A stretch of DNA of 64,000 nucleotides from Pseudohongiella sp. (lineage in GTDB: Bacteria > Pseudomonadota > Gammaproteobacteria > Pseudomonadales > Pseudohongiellaceae): the NCBI GenBank assembly GCA_030651695.1, contig JAUSCD010000015.1, positions 221,408 through 285,407 of the forward strand. The letters run 5' to 3'. Shown in pieces: positions 44,040 through 54,084 of this stretch; within the stretch, counting starts at the first letter, position 1, and each line of letters opens with the position of its first letter. The notes beneath the pieces are model-generated. The model was not told the DNA's origin. It was given only the letters and a program-made list of their open reading frames with translations, and did no database searches. A program made the translations under genes and the position numbers.

Positions 44040-44753
44040 ATGACCGAAGAACCAACGATTTTAATAGTTGATGACGAACCAGCTATTCGTGACATGATTG
44101 GCATTGCGCTGGATACCGCCGGCTTTCGCAGCATCTCGGCGGAAACGGCTCTGGAGGCACACGTCACTATTGTCGACCACCGCCCTGATCTTGTACTGCT
44201 GGACTGGATGTTGCCGGGCGGCAGCGGCATTGAACTTGCCCGACGCCTCAAACGTGACGAGCTGACGTCAGACATACCAATAATTATGCTGACAGCCAAG
44301 ACCAGCGAAGACAACAAGGTACAAGGCCTGGATGTCGGTGTAGATGACTACATCACCAAACCGTTCTCACCGCGGGAAATGGTTGCCCGTATCAAAGCGG
44401 TACTGCGTCGCAGCACAGGCAATTTGCGCGACAAGCCAATAAGAGTCTTCGACCTGGAGCTGGATCCCGGCAGCCATCGCGTCAGTGTTGAAGAAAGGCC
44501 AGTGGACATGGGTCCTACCGAGTATCGTCTGCTGAATTTCTTTATGACTCACCCTGAAAAGGTATTCAGCCGTGATCATATCCAGGATCAGGTCTGGGGT
44601 GCCAATGTCTATCTGGAAGAGCGTACAGTTGATGTACATATCGGTCGGCTACGCAAAGCTTTGACATCTGCATCCGGCAACGGAATCGACTACTCTGCTC
44701 TGATCCAGACTGTGCGTGGTGCCGGCTATCGCTTTTCCACTCGCCATGATTAA
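44040..44753 (+). CDS. phoB: Phosphate response regulator PhoB
   Basis: 237 residues. The receiver domain has D11/D12, the phosphoacceptor D55 (LVLLDWMLPG) and K107 (YITKPFSP). The winged-helix DNA-binding domain (about 132-232) has GPTEYRLLNFFMTHPEKVFSR and VDVHIGRLRKAL. It activates the Pho regulon under phosphate limitation. The overall sequence follows Pseudomonas and E. coli PhoB closely, and phoR lies next to it. Confidence 0.97.
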   Translation: MTEEPTILIVDDEPAIRDMIGIALDTAGFRSISAETALEAHVTIVDHRPDLVLLDWMLPGGSGIELARRLKRDELTSDIPIIMLTAKTSEDNKVQGLDVGVDDYITKPFSPREMVARIKAVLRRSTGNLRDKPIRVFDLELDPGSHRVSVEERPVDMGPTEYRLLNFFMTHPEKVFSRDHIQDQVWGANVYLEERTVDVHIGRLRKALTSASGNGIDYSALIQTVRGAGYRFSTRHD

Positions 44754-44754
44754 G

Positions 44755-44797
44755 AGCCAACACAACCGAGAGTCAGCTGGTTTGACTGTTGGCTTTT
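44755..44797 (+). other. Stem-loop between phoB and phoR
   Basis: AGCCAACA (44755-44762) pairs with TGTTGGCT (44787-44794), followed by TTTT, with a small inner AGTCA/TGACT option. It could act as a weak terminator that lowers phoR relative to phoB. The long loop makes this uncertain. Confidence 0.35.
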
Positions 44798-44844
44798 GGT
44801 TATAGTCGCCACGTCAACCAAATCGTACATTACAGGCTCAAAGA

Positions 44845-46155
44845 TTGTTCTCCGACTGGCATTCAGCCCTGAAACGGCTGGCTCTCATATTTCTTGCCCT
44901 GCTGCTCGCTGGCTGGCTTTCAGGCGCCCCGGCGTTGGTGCTGCTTATCGGCACCGTCTGCTATCTGATTTACCATCTGCTCCAGCTTGGCAAATTGTAC
45001 TCATGGCTGAAAGATAATGAGATGAGTGAGCCAGTCCCTCCGCCTGAAAGCAAGGGCATCTGGGGCTATATTTTCGATGGCATCTATCTGCTGCAGCGCC
45101 GAGAACGCGAAGCACTGCTGGAACTGAGAAGTATCATCGACAAAGCACAGGAATCCACCGCCGCGCTGGAAATAGCAGTGATCATGATTAATAGCAAAAG
45201 CGGTCTGGAGTGGTGGAATCCCGCAGCAACCAGATTACTGGGACTGCAAAATCCTCAAGACCGAAAACAGGCGGTTACCAACCTGATCAGAGAGCCGGTT
45301 TTTATCGAGTATTTTAACAAGGCGAATTTCAGCCGCCCGCTAAATCTCAGCGCACCCGGGGATTCCTCCGTGATGCTCGAGTTTCAGATCACCAGCTTTG
45401 GGGAAGGCGAACGCCTGATGCTGGTGCGTGATGTCTCGCAGTTGCACAAACTCGAAATGATGCGGAAGGACTTTGTCGGCAACGTCTCGCATGAACTACG
45501 CACACCGATTACCGTGATCACCGGCTACCTTGAGACCATGATGGATGATCGCAATAATCTGCCGCAGCGCTGGATACGCCCGATCGAACAGATGGCTCAA
45601 CAGTCACGCCGCATGGAAAATATCATCAAAGATCTGCTCACCCTATCCCAACTTGAAACGCGGGCAACATCAAAAGATCAGAGTACTATTCAGCTTCTAT
45701 CCTTGCTGCGTGAAATCAAGAACGATGCCGAACAGGTTTTCAGTGAAAAGCAGCATCGTATAACACTTAACTGTGCTGAACACATTCAGATCAAAGGTAA
45801 TTTGAACGAACTTTACAGCGCTGTTTCAAATCTTGTGCTGAATGCCGCGAAGTACACACCAGCCCAGGGCCATATCGCACTTGATGTGATTCAAAACAAC
45901 AATGGGCTTAAAATTAGTGTGACTGATGATGGCCCCGGCATAGAGCCCCAGCACATTCCTCGCCTCACAGAACGTTTCTACCGCGTAGATGAGAGCCGTT
46001 CATCAGATACCGGCGGCACAGGGCTCGGACTGGCTATTGTCAAACATGTTCTGGCGCGGCATGGCGGAAAACTTGAAATCAGAAGCGAGCCGGGAAAGGG
46101 CAGCGAGTTTATCTGCCACTTCCCACCGGAACGAGTTACTCCTGCTCTGATTTGA
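44845..46155 (+). CDS. phoR: Phosphate sensor kinase PhoR
   Basis: 436 residues. The start is a TTG at 44845: its product begins FSDWHSALKRLALIF, in step with PhoR of Pseudomonas, and no ATG fits. Two membrane segments (about 11-45), a linker, a PAS domain (about 105-200) and a histidine kinase core follow. The phosphorylated histidine is H216 (VSHELRTPITV). ATP-binding boxes: NLVLNAAKYT (N), DDGPGIEPQH (G1), GGTGLGLAIVKHV (G2). It phosphorylates PhoB when phosphate is scarce. The 3' end overlaps phoU by 20 bases. Confidence 0.96.
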   Translation: MFSDWHSALKRLALIFLALLLAGWLSGAPALVLLIGTVCYLIYHLLQLGKLYSWLKDNEMSEPVPPPESKGIWGYIFDGIYLLQRREREALLELRSIIDKAQESTAALEIAVIMINSKSGLEWWNPAATRLLGLQNPQDRKQAVTNLIREPVFIEYFNKANFSRPLNLSAPGDSSVMLEFQITSFGEGERLMLVRDVSQLHKLEMMRKDFVGNVSHELRTPITVITGYLETMMDDRNNLPQRWIRPIEQMAQQSRRMENIIKDLLTLSQLETRATSKDQSTIQLLSLLREIKNDAEQVFSEKQHRITLNCAEHIQIKGNLNELYSAVSNLVLNAAKYTPAQGHIALDVIQNNNGLKISVTDDGPGIEPQHIPRLTERFYRVDESRSSDTGGTGLGLAIVKHVLARHGGKLEIRSEPGKGSEFICHFPPERVTPALI

Positions 46156-46864
46156 CCTGCTTTTCCATGCCTGACAAACCGGCATGGCGAACATCACGCC
46201 CCATGACCATATAGACTACATGCTCGCCAATATTCTTGGCATGGTCACCCGCTCTCTCAAGGGATCGCAAGGCCCAGATGATGTTCATCACACGCGTGAT
46301 ACTGCGCGGATCTTCTATCATGTAGGTGATCATCTCGCGCATGGCACTGCTATATTCCATGTCAACATTGACGTCTTCCCTGGCAACGGCCAGCGCAGCC
46401 TCAGCGTCATATCGGGCGAAGGCATCCAGCGCCATATTGATCATGTAGCGCACGCGCTCTCCGATATGGCGGATTTCAATATAACCTTTGGATGAATCGC
46501 CCTGGCTGGATAACTCAACGGCAAGCCGGGCAATTTTGGCAGCCTCGTCCCCAATGCGCTCAAGATCATTCACTGCCTTGATGATACCCAGCACCAATCG
46601 AAGGTCGCTAGCTGCGGGCTGCCGGCGTGCCAAGATGCGATTACAGGCCTCATCGATGCTCAGCTCCATCGCGTTCACCACATCATCATTGGCGCGCACA
46701 GTGCTTCCAAGCTCACTGTCTGCTGTGATAAGAGCAGAGATTGCATCGGTCATCTGCTTTTCTACCAGCCCGCCCATTTCGAGCAAACTGCTTTTGATTT
46801 CCTCCAGTTCAATATTGAACTGTTGGGAGATATGATGACTGTGTACACCGGCATCAGTTTTCAT
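46136..46864 (-). CDS. phoU: Phosphate signalling protein PhoU
   Basis: 242 residues, two PhoU helical repeats. It begins HHISQQFNIELEEIKSSLLEMG, and each repeat has the metal-binding E-x3-D-like pattern (ERIGDEAAKIARL and ERAGDHAKNIGEHV). PhoU signals high phosphate to PhoR and tunes the Pst transporter. It is usually the last gene of a pst operon; here it stands alone and convergent with phoR. A strong Pho-box-like site lies upstream (46908-46925). Confidence 0.96.
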   Translation of the reverse strand: MKTDAGVHSHHISQQFNIELEEIKSSLLEMGGLVEKQMTDAISALITADSELGSTVRANDDVVNAMELSIDEACNRILARRQPAASDLRLVLGIIKAVNDLERIGDEAAKIARLAVELSSQGDSSKGYIEIRHIGERVRYMINMALDAFARYDAEAALAVAREDVNVDMEYSSAMREMITYMIEDPRSITRVMNIIWALRSLERAGDHAKNIGEHVVYMVMGRDVRHAGLSGMEKQVKSEQE

Positions 46865-46907
46865 AACAGGGATTCCTTTCAGAAAGCCATAAGCTTAAAG
46901 CCAGAAT

Positions 46908-46925
46908 ATGACATTTACATGACAA
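46908..46925 (-). promoter_or_regulatory. Pho box between phoU and ppk
   Basis: On the minus strand TTGTCAT-GTAA-ATGTCAT: both half-sites match 6 of 7 positions of CTGTCAT. It lies 44-61 bases before phoU and about 92 bases before ppk, so either or both may be controlled by PhoB. Confidence 0.65.
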
Positions 46926-47016
46926 TTTTGCCACAACCCCATAAGTCACTTTTTGGAAGTGGCAATCCGCATTGACTAAGCTAGAATAGCATTTCCAAAT
47001 ACTTCGGGTAGTCGTC

Positions 47017-49185
47017 ATGAGCAGCAGCCAGGAACCGGCAACAGTGAGTCAGGAAGAAGACACTAACAGACTGCCAGCTACTATCGGTTGTCCTGCTATT
47101 GCTGACGATATTGACCTGAACAGCAATCAGTACTACCTGAACCGGGAACTCAGTTACATCCAATTCAATCTGCGCGTGCTGGAGCAGGCAAAAAATAGCC
47201 AGCATCCTTTGCTCGAGCGCTTGATGTTTCTGCTTATCTTCAGCTCAAATCTCGATGAATTTTACGAGATCAGGGTATCAGGTCTGAAAAAGCAGCTTGG
47301 GTTCGGCAGACAGCGTCCTGGTCCTGACGGCAAGTATCCGCAGGAAGTGATGAGTGAAATCCATCTGCAAGTACGCATGGCTCTGCAGGAACAATACCGC
47401 ATTCTCAACGAGGAACTCCTGCCAGCTATGGCGACGGAGAATATTCGCTTTCTGTATCGTCATGAATGGGACCCAAAATTGTCTTTGTGGACCCAGGATT
47501 ATTTTCGTAATGAGGTATTGCCTGTCATCAGCCCACTGGGGCTGGATCCTGCACACCCCTTTCCCCGCCTGGTAAACAAAAGCCTTAATTTCATTTTATC
47601 GCTGGAAGGGAAAGATGCTTTCGGTCGGGACAGCGGACTTGCGATTGTGCCCGCTCCGCGAGCGCTCCCGCGCTTGATCAAGGTACCGGCGCACATAATG
47701 CCTGAAGGTGACAATTTTATTTTTCTGTCGTCAGTTATCCATGAACACGTCGAAGAGTTTTTCCCGGGCATGAAAGTAAAAGAGTGCCACCAGTTCAGGG
47801 TGACTCGCAATTCAGATCTGGAAATGAGCAACGTTGAAGTGGAAGACGTTGCCAGCGCTCTGCAGGGAGAGTTACACCTGCGCCGTTTTGGCGCCGCAGC
47901 CAAACTGGAAGTGGGTGCGGGCTGCCCTCCTGAGTTGACTAATTTCCTGCTGGAGCGTTTTAACCTGACAGAGGAAGAGCTATTCAGGCTCGATGGTCCG
48001 GTCAACCTGCAAAGACTGATGGCGTTGTTTAGCATGATCAACCGGCCCGATTTGCGTTTCCCACCATTTTCGCCCGGCACACCTCCGGCACTGGAAGAAG
48101 GCAATTGCATATTCACAGCAGTAAATCGTGAAGACCAGTTGCTGCTGCATCCATATCAATCTTTTATTCCTGTCATTGACTGGGTACGACAAGCGGCGCG
48201 CGATGCTGGTGTGATTTCTATTAAACAAACACTTTACCGGACCAACGAATCGTCCGAACTGGTGGAGGCACTTTCTGAAGCCGCCCGCAACGGAAAGGAA
48301 GTCACCGTAGTCATCGAGTTGCGCGCACGATTTGATGAAGAAGAAAATATACAATTTGCCAGCATTCTGCAGGAAGCAGGCGCAGTGGTTGTATATGGTG
48401 TCATGGGTTACAAAACCCATGCAAAGATGGTTTTGATTGTACGTCGGGAAAATGGTCGCCTGAAACGATACGCGCATCTTGGCACTGGCAATTACCATCG
48501 CAAGAATTCACTGATCTACACCGACTACAGCCTTATGACCTGTGACGAAACACTGTGCTCAGATGTACATAAAGTGTTTCAACAGATTACAGGCATGGGC
48601 AAAAAGATTTCTCCTGAGCTGATACTTAATGCGCCCTTTAAACTGATGAAGGGGTTGGTTCAACTTATCCAGCAAGAGAAGCAGGTGGCTTTGGAAGGCA
48701 GGCCTGCGCGCATCATAGCCAAGGTTAATGCCCTTACTGATCCCACCATAATCAAAGAACTTTATTGCGCCTCGCAATCCGGTGTGAAAGTCGATTTGAT
48801 TGTGCGCGGCATCTGCTGCCTTAAACCTGGCGTACCGGGAGTGTCCGAAAATATTCGGGTGGTTTCAGTAATCGGGCGTTTCCTTGAACATTCCCGAGTC
48901 TACTATTTCGCCAATAACAACTATAGCCTCTACTGCTCAAGTGCTGATTTGATGGAGCGCAACCTGCAGCATCGAATAGAAATCGCTTACCCGATTATGA
49001 GAAAAAAATGGGTAAACCGGATAGTCGAGGAGTTGGAAATGTATCTTGCGGACCGCCAGCAAAGTTGGGAGCTGCAGGCTGACGGCTCCTATCTCAAGCT
49101 CAGCGCCTGTGTTGGTGACCCGGCAGAAGGGGTCCAGATGCTGATGCTTAATGGCCTCGCAACACACGCAACGGTGAATCGCTAG
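47017..49185 (+). CDS. ppk: Polyphosphate kinase 1
   Basis: 722 residues, full length. Ppk1 makes polyphosphate from ATP. The start of the N domain reads NRELSYIQFNLRVLEQA; FSSNLDEFYEIRVSGLKKQ follows. The phosphohistidine lies in YKTHAKMVLIVRR (about residue 468), and the second conserved histidine in HLGTGNYHRKN (about 494). DLMERNLQHRIEIAYPI marks the C-terminal domain. It is divergent from phoU and its 3' end overlaps the convergent ppx by 38 bases. Confidence 0.97.
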   Translation: MSSSQEPATVSQEEDTNRLPATIGCPAIADDIDLNSNQYYLNRELSYIQFNLRVLEQAKNSQHPLLERLMFLLIFSSNLDEFYEIRVSGLKKQLGFGRQRPGPDGKYPQEVMSEIHLQVRMALQEQYRILNEELLPAMATENIRFLYRHEWDPKLSLWTQDYFRNEVLPVISPLGLDPAHPFPRLVNKSLNFILSLEGKDAFGRDSGLAIVPAPRALPRLIKVPAHIMPEGDNFIFLSSVIHEHVEEFFPGMKVKECHQFRVTRNSDLEMSNVEVEDVASALQGELHLRRFGAAAKLEVGAGCPPELTNFLLERFNLTEEELFRLDGPVNLQRLMALFSMINRPDLRFPPFSPGTPPALEEGNCIFTAVNREDQLLLHPYQSFIPVIDWVRQAARDAGVISIKQTLYRTNESSELVEALSEAARNGKEVTVVIELRARFDEEENIQFASILQEAGAVVVYGVMGYKTHAKMVLIVRRENGRLKRYAHLGTGNYHRKNSLIYTDYSLMTCDETLCSDVHKVFQQITGMGKKISPELILNAPFKLMKGLVQLIQQEKQVALEGRPARIIAKVNALTDPTIIKELYCASQSGVKVDLIVRGICCLKPGVPGVSENIRVVSVIGRFLEHSRVYYFANNNYSLYCSSADLMERNLQHRIEIAYPIMRKKWVNRIVEELEMYLADRQQSWELQADGSYLKLSACVGDPAEGVQMLMLNGLATHATVNR

Positions 49186-50104
49186 CCTGGTCAGCTTTGA
49201 CCAGATAGTGCAACATGCCCTCCCGCAAGGCTGCCGGACTGAAGTTAAGTACAGATACTCCGTTAGCCCGCATGAATCCCATCAGTACTGACCAGCCCGG
49301 CAGGATCAATTCCCGCCGGCCGTTTTTCAAGCCTCTCAAGCTCAGCTTGGGATTCAGGGTCACTGCAACAATATCGGAGGCTAGATTTTCGAGCACTGAC
49401 AGATGCACGCCGGATGGTGGCGCACCCGGAGATACACGTTGGCTGCAGATTGAGCTGAGCATCTTGGCTGTCCCTGATGAGGCGTACACTTCAGACCACG
49501 GCGTGGAAGCAAGCTGCCCGGCAACAGTAAGAAATACCTGCTCCGATGCCAGGGCAGCGTCGTGGAGCAAACCAGCAATCACATCTGCATCATCCAAAGC
49601 GCCAGAGAACCAGCGATCGCGCCAGCTAATACATCCGATCGGCATGCTGTGAGCCTGGAGCTGCCGGGCGCCGCATCCGACAACGAGCTCAGTACTGCCG
49701 CCACCAATATCGACAATCAGCCTGCTCTGACCATCATCCGGAAGAGCGGACATCACCCCGGCGTAAACCAGCGCAGCCTCTTCCAGACCGGTCACTACGT
49801 CGATATCAAATCCCCGATTCGCAGCCTGTGCAAGGAACTCATTTGCATTGGAAGCAATACGCAGGGCATTGGTGCCGACCGCCCACAAATGATTAATCGG
49901 ATACCGTTTGAGAGCCAGGGCAAAAGCTTCAAGGCAGGACAGCCCCCTGGCGAATGCAGCTGCGTTGATTTGCCCGGTCTTGGCCAGACCTTCACCCAAC
50001 TGCACCTTTTCGCTAAAACGCTCCACAATCTCGTGCCGACCGTTTTGCCAGCGCGCAATTAGCAGGTGAAAACTATTGGATCCGAGATCAATACAGGCAA
50101 ACAT
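49148..50104 (-). CDS. ppx: Exopolyphosphatase, Ppx/GppA family
   Basis: 318 residues from the ATG at 50104, where the fold begins (FACIDLGSNSFHLLIA). The upstream in-frame extension is not like Ppx. This is the short form without the C-terminal HD domain of E. coli Ppx (513 residues). LIVDIGGGSTELVVG is the second phosphate-binding motif; ASSGTAKM follows. It probably removes phosphate from polyphosphate or hydrolyses pppGpp; the short form leaves both open. The pairing with ppk is common. Confidence 0.9.
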   Translation of the reverse strand: MFACIDLGSNSFHLLIARWQNGRHEIVERFSEKVQLGEGLAKTGQINAAAFARGLSCLEAFALALKRYPINHLWAVGTNALRIASNANEFLAQAANRGFDIDVVTGLEEAALVYAGVMSALPDDGQSRLIVDIGGGSTELVVGCGARQLQAHSMPIGCISWRDRWFSGALDDADVIAGLLHDAALASEQVFLTVAGQLASTPWSEVYASSGTAKMLSSICSQRVSPGAPPSGVHLSVLENLASDIVAVTLNPKLSLRGLKNGRRELILPGWSVLMGFMRANGVSVLNFSPAALREGMLHYLVKADQASDSPLRVLRGH

Positions 50105-50212
50105 CAGAGGTGAAACTTCCCTTTCTATTGGTTGGATTAGACCACGGAACCGGGGTCTGGCTCCAGTGCGCATATTGCCTTTTTGATTGAATCCGGCAGG
50201 GGTCTCCCTATA

Positions 50213-52174
50213 ATGCCAAAGCCGCAGATCAGATTGGCACACTTGCTCAGGAATCGACGCTTGAAAACACCATTTTTAAGAAATCAGCTTCTGATCTTTG
50301 GATTTGCCGCTATCTTTATTACCGTTATCAAGTGGCTGTTGGCGAATCGGCTTGAGCTCTACAGCGATGAGATTTTCTACTGGCAGGCGTCCAGGTTTCC
50401 TGCGCTGGCTTACAGCGATCTGCCCTTTATGACCGCATTGATCGCAGGAGCAGGTGCGTCGCTGTTTGGAAATTCGGCAATTGCAGTCAGATCTTTGTTT
50501 CTGCTACTCAGTCTTCTGATCCCGGCCCTGATTTACTGGTTGGCGCTGCCTCTGCACGGCCGAAGTCGCGCGCTTCAATCCGCAACACTCAGTCTCTGTC
50601 TGCCCATGTTGGCGATGATGGGACTGCTGGCGGTGCCAGATGTTGCTCTTATAGTTTTTGGGCTCTTGTTTATTGCTTGCTTTGAGCGGGCGACACGCCT
50701 TCAGCATGCCGGATACTGGGCCGCTGCCGGTCTCAGCGCAGCGCTGGGACTTTGCACGCATTATCGATTTGCACTCTATATTCTTGCTGCTCTGGCTTTC
50801 CTGACTATCAGCCGTCGACACTGGCATCATTGGCGTTCTCCAGGGCTTTGGATCGGAGCACTTATAGCCGCTTGCGGGCTTTATCCTGCCCTCAGTTTCA
50901 ACCTTGGCAATCAGCTTTCCGGGCTTGACTACCATCTGGTGGATCGCCACCCCTGGCAGTTTCAGGCCGAAGGTCTGCTACATGCAGTCATGCAAGCAGT
51001 GGTTGTGACACCGCTTATGTATGCAGCGCTAGCTTACACCTTGTGGCAATTGTGCAGGCAGGCTCACGCAGGAAATGACAGAGCAATGCTGTTTGCGCTT
51101 TTTGCCGGCTTCAACTTGGGGGTGTACCTGATATTGGCGCCTTGGGCTGACAACTCCCGCACAACATTACACTGGCCTATATCAGGCTACCTGCCCCTTC
51201 TGGCCTATACACCGCAAATTTTGTCCGATTTGAGAGCAAGGCTTGCAGAAAGGCATTCCCCAACGCTGGCGCGCAAATTGATCATGGCAATTCCACTGTC
51301 AGGATTTATCGGCACGCTCTTGTTGTTGGCCGGGATTGGGTCCCAAGGGTTCAACCAGACTCTTCAGAGCATAGTTGGACAAGGTGTATTGTCCAACAAG
51401 ATGGCGGGATGGAAACCAATGACCGACCATGTTGTGGAGCTAATGACAAAAAATGGTCTGGATGGCAGGAGTTTGATTGTGACAGACAATTATTATACTG
51501 CGGCACAAATCAGCTTTGCCCATGAGTCCGCGCGCGTGTTCACAACCGATACAAACAAGATTTTCAGAGACGGCCGTGACACTCAGTACCGTATATGGCG
51601 CAAGGATATTGCCGGATTGCGGGAACAATGGAGTGCGGATGCACTTTTTATTACCGAAGACAGCACATTGGATGTCAATGAAAAGACTGAAGTAATGCAA
51701 ACTGTCTGCGGGCTTTTTTCCGAAATTGATTTACTGGACCAGTTATTCTTGTATGAGGGTGACAAGATATTCAGTTTCTATCTGGCCAAAGGGCTGCGCC
51801 CGGCAGGTATGAGTGGTGGTGCGCCGAAATGTCCTACACCGTCATTGTCCTGGCTGGATGCCCCCATACGGGACGCGGAAATCTCAGGCATTTACAATGT
51901 TCGCGGCTGGGCGACTAACACAGAGGGTGTCGCAACCATCAGGGTGCTGCTGAATGGCCGGGAAGTTGCTCAGACAAACAGGACCATCGAACGACCGGAT
52001 GTTGTAGAACTTCAGGACGCTGCAGGTGACCCTCAGGCGCCCATACTGGGTTTTGCTACAGACATCAACACGAATGCGTTCAGAAATGGCCGCTATCAGC
52101 TTAGCCTTGAAATTGTCTCTGGCCATGGCGAGCGGCAGCGGGCTGGCGCCCGCACCGTCATCATCAGAAACTAG
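50213..52174 (+). CDS. GT39 family membrane glycosyltransferase
   Basis: 653 residues from the ATG at 50213. Eight to ten hydrophobic segments in the first 400 residues. The first loop has LYSDEIFYWQASRFPALAYSDLPFM, matching the conserved DE motif (catalytic acidic pair) of ArnT/PMT-type, polyprenyl-phosphate-sugar enzymes. A soluble C-terminal region of about 250 residues includes a beta-sandwich-like end (ISGIYNVRGWATN, RNGRYQLSLEIVS). It would move a sugar from a lipid carrier to lipid A, glycans or protein outside the membrane; acceptor unknown. Its stop directly abuts that of the chemoreceptor. Confidence 0.85.
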   Translation: MPKPQIRLAHLLRNRRLKTPFLRNQLLIFGFAAIFITVIKWLLANRLELYSDEIFYWQASRFPALAYSDLPFMTALIAGAGASLFGNSAIAVRSLFLLLSLLIPALIYWLALPLHGRSRALQSATLSLCLPMLAMMGLLAVPDVALIVFGLLFIACFERATRLQHAGYWAAAGLSAALGLCTHYRFALYILAALAFLTISRRHWHHWRSPGLWIGALIAACGLYPALSFNLGNQLSGLDYHLVDRHPWQFQAEGLLHAVMQAVVVTPLMYAALAYTLWQLCRQAHAGNDRAMLFALFAGFNLGVYLILAPWADNSRTTLHWPISGYLPLLAYTPQILSDLRARLAERHSPTLARKLIMAIPLSGFIGTLLLLAGIGSQGFNQTLQSIVGQGVLSNKMAGWKPMTDHVVELMTKNGLDGRSLIVTDNYYTAAQISFAHESARVFTTDTNKIFRDGRDTQYRIWRKDIAGLREQWSADALFITEDSTLDVNEKTEVMQTVCGLFSEIDLLDQLFLYEGDKIFSFYLAKGLRPAGMSGGAPKCPTPSLSWLDAPIRDAEISGIYNVRGWATNTEGVATIRVLLNGREVAQTNRTIERPDVVELQDAAGDPQAPILGFATDINTNAFRNGRYQLSLEIVSGHGERQRAGARTVIIRN

Positions 52175-53917
52175 TTACCGGTTTCCCAGTTTGAACTGGT
52201 TGACCAATCCATCAAGTGAAGTCAGCAGGCTATCGATTTCAGAGTGATACTTTTTGCACTTGAGATAGTCGTCTGTATTCAATCTTCCATCCGCTGCAAT
52301 TTTTACGCTGCTTTTGGCAATGCCTTCAGTTACTTCAGATTGCTGTTTGACGGCACCGGCAATATCACGACTTCGCTCAGCAATCAGGGCAACGGAGGCC
52401 AGCACTGAATCCAGTAGCTGGTTGGCTGAGTTGGCAGAACCCACGCATTCCTTCGACAGGTTCACGCCTTGATCCATCGCACTGACAATCTGCGTAGTGT
52501 TGTCCTGCAGGTTCTGGATGATGGTGTTGATCTCTAGCGTCGAGGACTGTGTCTTCTGGGCCAGGCTGCGCACCTCATCTGCTACTACGGCAAAACCACG
52601 ACCCTGTTCGCCGGCCCGTGCTGCCTCAATGGCAGCGTTCAAGGCCAACAGATTTGTCTGCTCCGCGATGCCGCGAATAACCTCCAGAACAGAGTGGACT
52701 TTCTCATTATGGTCACGCATGTCATGCACTTTTTGCTGGATTGTAGTCAATGACCCTGAAAGTTTCTCTACCGATGCCCGCGTGTGGGATACCGCTTCGG
52801 TGGCTTTTTGTGTTGCGCCATTGGCCTCCTTTGCCGCTGCCACACTGGTCTGGGCGCCTTCAGCGACATCCGCCAGCGAAGATGACAATTCCGTTGTGGA
52901 AGAGGCCAGTAGTTCAGTCTCCTCAAGCTGGGATGCTGACCGGCCGGCAGTTCTCTGAATCATCTCTGAAAACAGGGCGGACTTACTTGTCACCTCTGAA
53001 TTGGTCAATAGAACCTGACGAATGATATCGGCAAGTTTACCGACGAAAGTGTTGAAACTGCCTCCCAGCCGCGACAATTCGTCACTGCCTTCTTCTTCCA
53101 GACGCCGGCTGAGATCGCCTGAACCTTTTGCGATATCCTGCATATAGGCTTCTGCTTTACGAAGCGGCAGCGTGATAGAAAGTGACAGGAAGTAGGCTGC
53201 AGCGCCGAGCGCCATCAATATCAAAATAATGATCACAGCCGACCGGCCAGCCCATTGCAGGAACTGAGCGCGCACATCATCTTCGTACAAACCATGGATG
53301 ATGACCCAACCCCAGGGCTCAAACATCTCCGAATAAACGGTTTTCAACTCAGCCTGAGGATGGGCAATCGGGTCGTCGGTAAATGTCAGAAAGCGGTAAC
53401 CAAACATTGGCTCGGGGAAATACAGATACTGGGAGAAACCGGTATAACTATCCCCGGTATATCGTTGAATAATTTCTGTCATGCTCGGCGTAGGGTCGCT
53501 ATAACCATTTTGAGCCATGCGTTGTTCTGGCGTCGTCTGCGCAGCCTGCATACTCGCCCGCACTTGCGCATCTGTGTCCAGTGCGCTGTCAACGTTACGC
53601 ACGGGATGAGCAAGAATCTGACCGAAACGGTGGTAAAGCAGCAGATAATTGCGTTCATCCACCATGGTATTGTTGATCAGGAAGCGTCCCAGACGTTTGG
53701 CTTCCGCTTCTGCCAGCCGGCCACTTCGAACCTGGTTGTTGAGACCTACCAGCGCCTGATGGACCATCTGCACCTGATTGACGCTACCCTGGCGAAGCTG
53801 ATCCATAAACCGCTCGCGCGCCTGCAGCAGCAAGGTCACACTCAAGCCGATGATGGCAATAATGCTGACAATAACAATCAACCCGATTCGGGTACGAATA
53901 GTAAATTTGCTGAACAT
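52175..53917 (-). CDS. Methyl-accepting chemotaxis protein, Cache type
   Basis: 580 residues. Membrane helix 1 at about 10-30, a periplasmic Cache-like sensor (about 33-220; [17 protein letters not shown]), helix 2 at about 222-245, HAMP (about 246-300), then the signalling domain. The tip reads [40 protein letters not shown], the standard kinase-control hairpin. Small-molecule Cache receptors often bind organic acids or amino acids; the ligand is unknown. No C-terminal CheR-binding pentapeptide is seen. No che genes are in the window. Confidence 0.95.
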   Translation of the reverse strand: MFSKFTIRTRIGLIVIVSIIAIIGLSVTLLLQARERFMDQLRQGSVNQVQMVHQALVGLNNQVRSGRLAEAEAKRLGRFLINNTMVDERNYLLLYHRFGQILAHPVRNVDSALDTDAQVRASMQAAQTTPEQRMAQNGYSDPTPSMTEIIQRYTGDSYTGFSQYLYFPEPMFGYRFLTFTDDPIAHPQAELKTVYSEMFEPWGWVIIHGLYEDDVRAQFLQWAGRSAVIIILILMALGAAAYFLSLSITLPLRKAEAYMQDIAKGSGDLSRRLEEEGSDELSRLGGSFNTFVGKLADIIRQVLLTNSEVTSKSALFSEMIQRTAGRSASQLEETELLASSTTELSSSLADVAEGAQTSVAAAKEANGATQKATEAVSHTRASVEKLSGSLTTIQQKVHDMRDHNEKVHSVLEVIRGIAEQTNLLALNAAIEAARAGEQGRGFAVVADEVRSLAQKTQSSTLEINTIIQNLQDNTTQIVSAMDQGVNLSKECVGSANSANQLLDSVLASVALIAERSRDIAGAVKQQSEVTEGIAKSSVKIAADGRLNTDDYLKCKKYHSEIDSLLTSLDGLVNQFKLGNR

Positions 53918-54084
53918 CCTGGTCCCCCTGATGGTGCGGTTTGGGTGTTATCGGTGTTGTTATTTCAAGTAGCGGCAGTAATCGGCCAAACATTAGCCAG
54001 TAGTCTGAGTTAAAACCGGATTCAGGGTTGAAATATCGATGGCACTGAATTAGCCTGATTGGCATATATCCAAGGCTTTACAGT

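Noticed and set aside
44100..46000. Prophage or mobile element in the phosphate region
   Set aside because: All genes are ordinary chromosomal genes; no integrase, transposase, tRNA target or direct repeats.
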